From the NCBI GenBank assembly GCA_949752735.1, contig OX457053.1, positions 8,173,813-8,237,812 of the forward strand: a stretch of DNA of 64,000 bases, given 5' to 3'. The notes beneath the pieces were generated by a model. The model did no database searches, had not been told where the DNA came from, and saw only the letters and a list, made by a program, of their open reading frames with translations. This document shows, piece by piece, positions 54,838 through 64,000 of the stretch (positions within the stretch are counted from its first letter, which is position 1; the number at the start of each line of letters is the position of its first letter). The position numbers were made by a program, and so were the translations under genes. The stretch comes from Lumbricus terrestris (lineage: Eukaryota > Annelida > Clitellata > Crassiclitellata > Lumbricidae).

Positions 54838-54945
54838 TTTGGGGATATTATTGTGATTAAATGTGTATTTTGGGATATTATTGTAATTAAATGTGCGTTT
54901 TCGGATATTATTGTGATTAAATGTGCGTTTTGGGGTGATAGTAGG
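54838..54945. repeat. 32-bp repeat, about three copies
   Basis: gggatattattgtgattaa-atgtgcgtttt repeats with minor changes. Confidence 0.85.
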
Positions 54946-55618
54946 CCTAAATGTGTTTGCCCTTGTAGGCTTAAATTATAAATTATTTGTATCGAATTAA
55001 ACATCAACAATTGTAGTAGGCCCTTGGCCTAATTAATTAGCTTTTCTAATCCCCATTGAAAGTGTCAATTTCGTTTAATGTCTTTGCTGATCGAAAAGAA
55101 GCGACATAGGTTTAGTCCTCTGGCCGACGATATTTTGCCAGACTTTATTCAGATAAATAAATAAACGTACACGTACGATTCGAGTTGTTCTATCTTGGTT
55201 CTACAAAAAAGCTGGCCACAAATCGAAAAAAACACTAATTGCGGTATCAGTTAAATTACAACACAACTGAATTAATTAATAAATTACTGATCATTGTGCA
55301 CGGACCTAAACCTTGCATTGCAACCTAATTCTATGAACAAAACTTTACTAAAATACTATTATACGATACTACAGCAGGCTAGATATGGATTAGAAGCTCA
55401 GACATTCCACAACAATAATAATTAAGGCTAATGCTCTGACGCGAGTTCCCTCTCCTATCGGCCAGATAGGGCGAGGTTATGCGCGTGTCGCATGAGTCGA
55501 GAGAACCAGTAGCATGACGTCATATCTGGAGTCTGATGACAAACAACGAGTTTGGTTTTTGGTTAGTAAATTGATTGATAGAAGTCATTACTTTTTCACT
55601 GCATAATATTACCATGAT

Positions 55619-55778
55619 CATGGGCGGAGTCTGGTTTCCGTTCTTGGAGGGGTTAAAGCCTTCTGGGGGGGGGGGGGCTAAGCCCGGGAAAAGATACCAT
55701 TTACACGGTAAAAAATGAATCTGAGTCTTCATGGGGTGGTGCCTAGCCCCCCCTAGCTCCTGATAAACTCCGCCCATG
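55619..55778. mobile_element. hAT-like MITE, 160 bp
   Basis: Perfect 12-bp ends catgggcggagt / actccgcccatg. Flanks ACCATGAT (55611-55618) and ATCATGAT (55779-55786) match at 7 of 8. A G-run at about 55667-55677 and a C-run near 55750 lie inside. Confidence 0.82.
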
Positions 55779-55786
55779 ATCATGAT

Positions 55787-56338
55787 GCCATTTGACTTCT
55801 CTTCCTTTGTATTTGCACGGAGAGCTTAACAAGGGAAGACTTTAGCAGGACTTTTAAGTGTGGCACGTCGCTGATAGCATAAAAGTGTCTGCCTATAGCA
55901 AGGCTATCTGAGTTGCCAAGTAGGCTACAGGGCCACGAATGCTTGGCAAGGTTATTTTTCACGGCAAACCAATCTGGGTGAGGCACAGTCTCGACTGAGA
56001 GAACTGTAGGCCTACGCCCTGCGTATGTCGGACAGTGTCTGTTTTAAACGACACTCAGTAGTAACAAAGATGCCTAACGGCGCCCTCCTCCTTTATCCAC
56101 CCTTCGGACTGGTCCCGAATTTTGTTTGTCATCAGACTTTTCGGTCTGACGCCATCTACTTCCTCTCCCGATGCGACTAGAAACGATGTCCTGGTGGCTG
56201 GGGACGAATGCCCTGCCACCGACATTTCCCCTTCCCCATACCCCCATCAGCATCCTATAAGCTTATATGTATATCGTCTCGGATGCTTCTGCCGGTGGTG
56301 ACTGAGGGACCGAGGCGGAGACAAGGCTGGTCCAAGGT
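55787..56338. other. Probable filamin 3' UTR side, nothing else seen
   Basis: Downstream of the filamin stop in gene sense. No RNA gene or other exon recognised. Confidence 0.45.
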
Positions 56339-58160
56339 CTATCCGACGGAGATGTTGAAGGGACTTCCGGGAACATCGTCGGACCCCCATCGGATCGTCA
56401 GGGTGTGGTCGCCCTTCTCGTCTGCTTTGTAGGTGACGTTGTAGACTCCCACTCTCTGCTTCTTGTAGGTTAGCTCCGTCACCGGAATTCCAGTCGGCGA
56501 GATCATTCCGATTGTCAACAGCGATTGACCTAAACAGCCGCAGATGGAAGACTCGTGAAGAACCGTCAAATCAAAATTTAGTCATCCGTTAACTCGTTAA
56601 TTAATTCCGAAAATTTATATGACGACCCTCATAGGCACTCCCAGCATCCGAACATTTATATAGCGCCCAGTCAAGAAGCCTACTCAAAGATGTTCCCAGA
56701 CTATGACTGATACAGCCCTGGATAAATGGGTTGACAACCCATAGGTTTGACTGAGATAATTATGGCGGAACGGCGATATGTCACGGATTCAATACAGGTC
56801 GCATGGTCAGCGACCGAGGAAGACCTCGTATTTTGAATAGGCCTGTAGGCCTAACTGCCGTCTTTGTATTGAGGTTCAATGCCACGGTTTTCATTCATTC
56901 AATCATTTCAAGGATTTACATAACTCCCCTCATTCAAGAAACCCACTCAGAGGCGCTCCCGGTCCAACCACGATGATTGATAAAAGTTTTAAGGAGCCTG
57001 CAAACACTGATTAGTCAAATCTAGTCAAACGAACGTAGGCGTATACCTGCGTCTTTGACGTCGAGGCTGAAGGCCGCAGGTCTCCCTGGAAACCCTTTCT
57101 TCAGCCCGTTGCCCTGGGCAACAACCTTGCTGGCATCGCCATGGAAACGCTTGGCCTTCGAAACGCCTGGTTTCTTTTCGACGGTCTCAACGAACAGTCC
57201 AGATGTCTCCGTTAGTTCCGAAGCCTTTCCTTTGCCTGTTAGACAACGACAAAGATGTAGGCCCTAATAGACCGTTATGTCAGAAGCCTTGCCTTTGCCT
57301 GTACAGTCAGACAACGTCAGAGATGTCATAGACACTTAGACCTATAACGCTTTTTTGACGTTAACTTAACGATATACTTCACGCTAACTCGACGCCAACT
57401 TAGCGTCAACTTAATGTAATTTAGCGTAACTTAGCGTCAACTTAATGTAATTTAGCGTAACTTAGCGTCAACTTAATGTAATTTAGCGTAACTTAGCGTC
57501 AACTTAATGTAATTTAGCGTAACTTAAGTTAGCGCCAACCTAATGTAACTTAACGCCAACGTAACTTAACGCTTGCTTGGCTCTAACGCAACGATAACTC
57601 AACGCCAACGTAACATAACTTAGCGCTAACTTGGTTCTAACCTAACGCCAACTTATCGCTAACTTAACGTTAACTTAACGCCAACTTAACGCTAGGCCTC
57701 AACTAACTCACTCAAACTCAACTCTAAGTTAAACTAGCTGCCATTTTTAATTAGTCTGTTTCACGATTTTCACCAGCTACGGTATACCTGGACAGGCTAC
57801 TTCAGCTAGGCCGAGTATCGTTGTTTAGCGCTAACCTGTGACGATGGCCTTGAATGGCGACCCAGCGATCGTGACGTTACAGTACTTGACGATGATCATG
57901 TAATCTCCTGGTGCCATCGGTGTGTAAGAGAACTCGTATCCTTCGTCGACCTCAGCACAGACGACAGCAACCTTCGATGGACCTTGGACGTGAACGGCCA
58001 GGGTTCCAGATCCGGCGTTTGTCGTTATCACCGTTAATTTGGACGCTTTACCTGAAGCAGAAAGTGAGGACATGGAACGAACCCAAGCGGTGAACGACGG
58101 GTGAATCACATGAAATGGTGTCACACGGTAAAGAAGTGAGGTGTAGCCTATGCATGAGTG

Positions 58161-58208
<48 letters not shown>

Positions 58209-61200
58209 ATAGATAGACATATACATAGGCTACATGTACATAGATTTTATATTATACATACGTGCGTAGATGCATACACCTACATACGTGTATGCACTAT
58301 TATTATTTGTTAGGGATACCATTAAATTCCAATTGTACGAAGAAAAGAGAGAACATAAAACTTACGAGGGTCTATTTATCAAAACTTATTTACCTAACGC
58401 AACTTGTTTAGTAGGTGTCTTGTATAGGCCCCCAGGACAAAACTTAGTAGAATTCAATACTGAGATAGAGGTACTATTCTCCAATATCGTCAAGGGAACC
58501 CAAGATATTGTCCTACTAGGGGATTTTAACATTGACCTGTTGAAAGTAAATGAACATAAAGAAAATAATATTTTCTATAATAACTTGACTTCTCATCACT
58601 TTTTCCCAGCCATCACGAAACCCACTCGTATCACACCAACCTCATCTACTTTGATTGATAACATATTTACTAATGCCTGGTCTAATCTGATTGATTCGTC
58701 CATTATCATCTCTGACTTGTCTGATCATCTGCCAGTATTCGCCCACTTTGCATTTGGTAATTACAAGAGAAGTTTCCCGAAGTATTATGACCATCGCATA
58801 GTCAACGAGGAAAGATCAGAACAATTTAAAACCCTACTTGCTGATAGTGATTGGGATAATGTAACCATTGCATGCAAAAATGGAGATGCTGACGGGGCGT
58901 ATGAACTGTTTATTGAAAAATATAAAAACGCATAGGCCCTATGATCAAGCGTTCCCGAAAGTGTCTAAAAAAAGTGACCCTAAGGTGCCTAGGTTTAAGC
59001 AACCCTGGATGACTGCTGGGCTCCTCAAATCCAGCAAGAAGAAAGCTTCATTGTACTTAAAGTATATAAAAAATCCAAATGCTCATAATAAAAATAAATT
59101 TATTGTTTACAGGAATAAATTTAACACTATTAGAGTCAAAGCAGAAAAAAATTACTATGCATCTGAATTCTGCAAATATAAAGAAGACCTAAGGAAGACT
59201 TGGAAACTCATTCGCTCCATAATGCAATTGGAGAATAGAGAGACACAAATCGAATCGTTAAAAATTAACGGAGAAAATGTTAAAGATCCGGAAAAAATGG
59301 CCAATAGCTTCAATAACTACTTCACCAACATAGCCCATTCTTTAGCAAAGAAAATACCAGATCCACCTCTCCCTTACTCTAGTTACTTACAGGCCCCTCA
59401 GCAGAATTCCATGGGTCTCCTAATGGTCTCCCCTGAGGAAATTATGGATATTGGCCGTGATATACGTTTAACGCATAGCAAAGGTGTTGATGACATTGAC
59501 CCCTGTATCGCTGCTCCCAATCTCTCCTTAGTTGCCAGACCTCTGGCTGAAATAATAAATTGTTCCTCTAGTAATGGGATTGTTCCACAAGCCATAAAAA
59601 TAGCTAAAGTGGTGCCTATACTAAAAAAGGGTGATAAGGACAATGTTATTAATTACAGACCCATTTCTGTTCTTCCTTACTTCTCCAAGTTCTATGAAAA
59701 ACTTATGTATAATCGACTCTATGGTTATGTTAAAAACTCTAACATCATTTATCCATCTCAGCATGGTTTTCAACCGGGTCACTCCCCCTACATGGCCTTA
59801 TTGAATATGCAGGACATGATTTCAAAGGCTATTGAAAATAACGAATACTCAGTGGGAGTCTTCTTTGATCTTGCTAAAGCATTTGATACTGTAGACCATA
59901 ATATTTTGCTTAAAAAATTAGATTACTATGGAATTAGGGGGACACAGCTCAGATGGTTCGCCAGCTATTTTGAGAGCCGTACACAAAGAGTTCTCTGTAA
60001 TGGTGTCCTATCTGAGCTAGGGATGATCAATTATGGAGTTCCCCAAGGTTCCAACCTAGGACCACTTCTCTTCCTTCTTTATATTAATGACTTGGCCAAT
60101 GTCTCTCCTACAATGTTTTTCATTCTATTTGCTGATGATACCAACGTTTTTTACTCCAATAGCTCATGGCAGACGTTGTTTCAGACTGTGAACATTGAGC
60201 TGTCTAGCATAGCTGCTTGGTTCTGTGCAAATAGACTCACCCTTAATTCAGAAAAAACCAACTTTATTTTATTTAAATCCCATCGGAAAATAAACCCCAG
60301 TGGCAATCTTTGTTTGCTTATTGATGGTGTTTCCATCAATCAAGTTGAGTCGACGAAATTCTTAGGCGTGCAATAGATCAAAATTTGACCTGGAAAGTCC
60401 ACATTAATCAAATTGCATCTAAAATTGCTAAGAATATTGGTATTATTTCCCGCATTGCTTATATCTTACCAAAGACAATTAGAATGAATTTATATTATAC
60501 TCTCGTCTACCCTTACCTCACGTATTGCAACCTGGTTTGGGCATCGACATACGAATCTAGACTTCATAAACTAATTAACTTGCAGAAGAAGGCTGTTCGC
60601 ATAATAGCGGGTATTCGTAAATTGGAACACACTGGGCCTTTCTTTAGTGAGCTTCGTCTCCTAAAAATAGATCAGATAAAGGATCTCCAAATTTGCGAGT
60701 TCTTCTTTCGACTCGAACACGGTCTCCTTCCTTCGGTATTCCAAGGCTACCTCCCTCTCGCCTCTGACATCCATTCGCATTTCACTAGGAATTCATCTGC
60801 TTATCGCCCTGTCAAAGCTCAATCTAACACTAGACGTTTTACTGTTAAATCTTATGGCGCTCAAATGTGGAATAAAATACCAATTGATATTCGTCAATCC
60901 AGTAGTCTGCAGGTTTTTAAAAAGAGACTTCGTGTTTTTCTTTCCTCCACTAAGTCTACTTAGAAGTGCACATGACCACTTGTAGTTAAGATTTTACTTA
61001 AGTATATAGTTAAGTTTGTTCCTATACATGCTATCTACAATTTAAGTTTTTTGCAATCTGTCATCACCTAATTTGATTTAATTTTTTTTTTAAATTTTTG
61101 CTATCTTGTATAATATTTCTTGGTATTTTTTCTTACTTGGGTGACCCTCCCCAGCGGGATGTCAATCCCTTTAGGGCCCCCCTTTGTAGCCAATGCATAC

Positions 61201-63281
61201 ATATTTTCTGTTTTTGATGTCATCTTGTTTTCTGGTTGCAATAAAGCGAATTGATTGATTGATTGATTATTAAATAAATAAATTTGTAACGCGCTCAATG
61301 TCACACCGAAATGTGAATCTGTGTTCTCACTAACACAAGTAGACTAAGAAAATATACATAGAGTTCATGCAGCTATGCTTACATTGTACGTACGTATACA
61401 TAAATAAATATAGGTTATGCAAACCGACATAAATGGCATAAGTATGCCTAACATACAGGCATACATCCACCATGATTCTTAGAGCTTAGACAATTATTTT
61501 GCAGACTGATTAATTTCAGTTTGATATATTTGTAACAAGTAACCAGTAAGCTTGACGCTGAGAAGGAATGAAACTGATTGGTTGATTGATTGACTGACTC
61601 ATTGATTGCCTCATTGATTGAATGGTTGATTGATTAATTAAAAGACATACTAGTTTTATATAGAACCGAAATCAATAACCAATGTTATATACTCATATCT
61701 GATACAATATTCGAGCGTAAATTGTACCCTCTAGGTACACTTAAGCCCTAGTCATTAAAGAGGGGTTACAGCAGTAGATGAGCTTAGACTGAAAATCTCC
61801 ACCAACCGACTTCTCCCTTTTCCAGTCCGTCTCCCTTGGCCAACACCAGCGCTGGATCTGCTCCCAGTTTTCCAACGAGCATCGGAAACGGACTTCCGGG
61901 AATGTGCGCCTCGTTGAACTTGATGTGAACGTAGTAAACGCCGTTCTCCTTCGGCAGAAATCTCAGAGCGTGGAGGTCCTGTTCCAGTTCCTGGTTGAAG
62001 ATGTCCTCCTCTGTTCCAGATGGGGTCTTCACGAGGCCCTTCAGGTCCCCGATGGCCCCGTTCAGGTTCACGTTGAACGACGCTGGTCGATCGACCTGTT
62101 CATAGCAGATATGGTACCTATAGTGTACGGTACTGTTAGTGTTTGGTACCTACTAGTGCTTAAAGTGTTGAAAAATAAGTGCCTGGACGCCCCTTATCTT
62201 TCCAAAAGAAGTGCCTGGACGCCCCTTACCTTCCTAGTCTGTGCTAGCCAATAAGTGGCTGGACGGCGTTCATATTTTAAAACAAGTGTATGGACGCCGT
62301 CCATGGCCGTCCAGCCACACTTTAAGCCCTGTTAACAGTAACCGACTGTTGGTGTTAGATAGCTACTGTTATTAGTCGGTAGGCTATATACTGCTAGTGT
62401 TTTGTATCTACGGTGTTTGGCATCTACTGTTAGTGTTGGAAAGAACTGCCAGTGTTTGGTATCTATACTGTTAGTGTTCCGTTGCAATTGCTATTACATG
62501 CACGGCTGTTATTATGGATCGATTGACGTTATTTGTTATCGATCGACATGATATGGTGACTTACTTAGTGACTGACTGACAAAGTTGCCAGGAGACTGAC
62601 TGAGTTACTTATCACTGACTGGTTGACTAACTGACTGGCTGACTGACTGGCTGAATGGGAAGAACTGCTAGTGTTTGGGACTGACTGATTGACTGACTAA
62701 GTAGCTGACTGACTGATTTACTGACTGACTGAATGAGAAGAACTGTTAGTGTTTGGGACTGACTGATTGACTGACTGACTAGCTGACTGACTGATATACT
62801 GACTGATATATTGACTTATTGACTGACTGACTGACTGACTGACTGATACACTGACTTATTGACTGACTGATTGACTGACTGATTGACTGACTAAGTAGCT
62901 GACTGACTGATTTACTGACTGACTGAATGAGAAGAACTGTTAGTGTTTGGGACTGACTGATTGACTGACTGACTAGTTGACTGACTGACTGACTGACTGA
63001 TATACTGACTGATATACTGACTTATTGACTAACTGGCTAACTGACTGACTAAGCAGCTGACTGACTGATATACTGACTGATTTACTGACTGATTGACTGA
63101 CTGATTGATTTCTGTAATGCTTAAATCTAGCTGTGAACGGTTGAACTTACTTCGAGTCCTCTGTCTCTCAGACCGTGAATAGTGACGAGCTTCGCGTCAC
63201 CACTCGCAGGTGACACGTGTACGATGGCTGGTGACTTCGGAACGTGTTCATCGTTGTACTTCACGTGTATACCGTAGTCAC
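56339..63281 (-). CDS. FLN: Filamin, C-terminal exons (5' part outside window)
   Basis: Filamin is an actin-crosslinking dimer built from an actin-binding domain and many Ig-like repeats; the last repeat dimerises. Five exons close in phase: 63151-63281, 61807-62095, 57836-58051, 57047-57235 and 56339-56529 (TAG at 56339). Repeat ends appear as HVPKSPAIVHVS, HIPGSPFPMLVG, TIAGSPFKAIVTG and VPGSPFNISVG, the family's (I/V)PGSPF strand. Repeat starts appear as GDAKLVTIHGLRDRGLEV, ADPALVLAKGDGLEKG and DASKVVAQGNGLKKGFPG. The segment SELTETSGLFVETVEKK before the final repeat is the second hinge position, so the last unit corresponds to the dimerising repeat 24. Upstream exons lie beyond 64000. Introns hold a LINE, a MITE and simple repeats. 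All junctions GT-AG; no lesions. Confidence 0.93.
56640..56990 (-). mobile_element. Two L2-like tails in the last filamin intron
   Basis: 56645-56710 (tatatagcgcccagtcaaga, ctactcaaagatgttccca) and 56890-56985 (cactcagaggcgctcccgg). Both read as family tails on the minus strand. Confidence 0.75.
57355..57700. repeat. Minisatellite of acttagcgtcaacttaatg units
   Basis: A regular 31-bp block (tttagcgtaacttagcgtc-aacttaatgtaa) is repeated about four times at 57410-57530, surrounded by irregular aacttaacgccaac variants. In a filamin intron. Confidence 0.88.
58160..58206. repeat. (AT)n microsatellite
   Basis: Uninterrupted at run near the 5' edge of the LINE in the filamin intron. Confidence 0.95.
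58270..60963 (+). pseudogene. LINE endonuclease-reverse transcriptase with two frameshifts
   Basis: Piece 1 (58270-58935): endonuclease with GVLYRPPGQN, VLLGDFNIDLL, STLIDNIFTN and SDLSDHLPVF. Piece 2 (58868-60376): reverse transcriptase with NYRPISVLPYFSK, GVFFDLAKAFDTVDH, YGVPQGSNLGPLLFLLYIND and the catalytic FADD. Piece 3 (60385-60963): LTWKVHINQI, LQKKAVRIIAG and YGAQMWNKIP. Single-base shifts near 58930 and 60374 separate the pieces; family motifs continue across both. The start of the endonuclease is lacking. Confidence 0.9.
58290..61270 (+). mobile_element. Jockey/CR1-type LINE, 5'-truncated, with (attg)n tail
   Basis: Endonuclease end, reverse transcriptase and C-terminal region in three ORF pieces (58270-60963), 3' UTR, then caataaagcgaattgattga and a gattgatt tail at about 61250-61270. 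It lies in the filamin intron between exons 57836-58051 and 61807-62095, opposite to the gene. The fragment at 13331-14340 is a relative. Confidence 0.9.
62154..62331. mobile_element. Second copy of the MITE at 9432, inverted
   Basis: Reads gtgcttaaagtgttg...cacactttaagccctg, with the same gtgcctggacgcccctta blocks as 9432-9609 in reverse. The left end has a small change and the 8-bp duplication is no longer readable. In a filamin intron. Confidence 0.85.
62545..63115. repeat. (GACT/GATT)n tract with a larger repeated block
   Basis: Dominated by gactgactgattgactg. The phrase gagaagaactgttagtgtttggg recurs at about 62740 and 62930 (and close variants near 62440 and 62650), showing duplication of blocks of about 190 bp within the tract. 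Confidence 0.92.
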
Positions 63282-63297
63282 CTGCGACGATTTACAA

Positions 63298-63375
63298 CAG
63301 GTAGACAATAGAATGGCATAGAATGGAATGAAATTAAGTAGAATAGAATGGCATAGAATGGAATAGAATAGAATA
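63298..63375. repeat. (AGAATGGAAT)-type short repeat
   Basis: tagaatggcatagaatgga units repeat irregularly just beyond the first filamin exon in the window. Confidence 0.85.
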
Positions 63376-63663
63376 TTCTTTAATGAAAGCAATTGAATAC
63401 CGCTTCATGGTGTACAGAAACTTTATCATGCGACGCAGGCCTACATGACTAAAAGTAAACAGTCTGCTTTGACTGCTATAATGTTCTCATGTATTTTATA
63501 ACTAATATCCATTAGTCTGACTTTGTAGGCTAGTGATTTCATACATGTATAAAAAGCATTATTGTATGCTTCATCAAAATGCATCTCTTGCTTACGAGAC
63601 GGCGAAGAGCAACGACGAAAACAATAGCAGCAATAAAAAAAATTCTAAAGCGCTATTCTTAGA

Positions 63664-63950
63664 GACTGGCCTAGTTAGCTACACCGGTAAGCGAGAGCGG
63701 CATTCGTCTGTTGGCTGCAACGGACTGCGGTTCAAGCCCCGGGCTGGGAGTTGACATTCAGAGATTAAGATATCTCGGGCTAGCACGTGTGGGACGCGGT
63801 GGCGCAAGCTGCTGCGGAGCGACCTTGGACAAGTTGTTTACCCATCATTGTCTGTGGGGAAGGCAACGGGAAACCACCTCACTCATCTCATCCCCAGGGG
63901 CGTAAAAGCCAATGAACCTGCCTTCGGGCAGAGAACCATCATCATCATCT
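63664..63950 (+). mobile_element. tRNA-derived SINE family A, full copy, 287 bp
   Basis: tRNA-like head (tagttagctacaccggtaag, ggttcaagccccgg), conserved mid-part ggggaaggcaacgggaaacc, (atc)n tail, and exact 9-bp duplications ATTCTTAGA at 63655-63663 and 63951-63959. Confidence 0.92.
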
Positions 63951-64000
63951 ATTCTTAGACTAAGCAGGGCACTAGCTTATTTACGAGCGCTGCGTAATAT

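Overview
The window is nuclear DNA of an invertebrate animal. The evidence is spliced protein-coding genes with GT-AG introns, low gene density, and many CR1/L2-type LINEs, tRNA-derived SINEs, hAT-like MITEs and minisatellites. The species is not decided by anything I can see; a marine invertebrate is an inference from the repeat style only.

Layout. 1-14.8 kb is repeat-rich: a three-copy tandem repeat of about 0.83 kb at the left edge, an isolated Tudor-like exon (+), scattered exons of a TDRD9-like DExH helicase on the minus strand that carry frame lesions, and nested DNA transposons. 14.85-21.37 kb holds YRDC on the minus strand (five exons, 268 residues by my splicing), with a nearly full-length L2-like LINE inserted in its second intron on the opposite strand. 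21.4-24.8 kb has an unidentified small ORF, a TIR element enclosing a SAP-like exon, and a 28-bp minisatellite. 24.8-28.3 kb has exons of a coiled-coil gene (-) with reading-frame problems. 29.2-29.35 kb has a CCAAT-rich promoter-like patch. 30.97-49.57 kb is NAA25 on the plus strand (27 exons, 1026 residues), the auxiliary subunit of the NatB N-terminal acetyltransferase. 56.34-63.28 kb and beyond is the 3' end of a filamin gene on the minus strand (five exons, last Ig repeats), with a second LINE in one intron. NAA25 and filamin are convergent.

The genes do not form a pathway. YRDC makes the t6A tRNA modification precursor, NatB acetylates nascent chains, filamin crosslinks actin, and TDRD9 normally acts in germline piRNA silencing.

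The most unusual signal is the transposon archaeology. Several very short palindromic insertions (32-77 bp) sit between exact 7-9 bp direct repeats; one breaks a LINE reading frame that closes up again when the insertion and one repeat are removed. There are at least ten hAT-like elements, most with readable 8-bp target duplications, including a MITE inside a hAT copy inside an L2 tail. Some SINEs share their 3' tail with the resident L2 LINE. All splice models, translations and repeat boundaries were read by eye; no database search was run.
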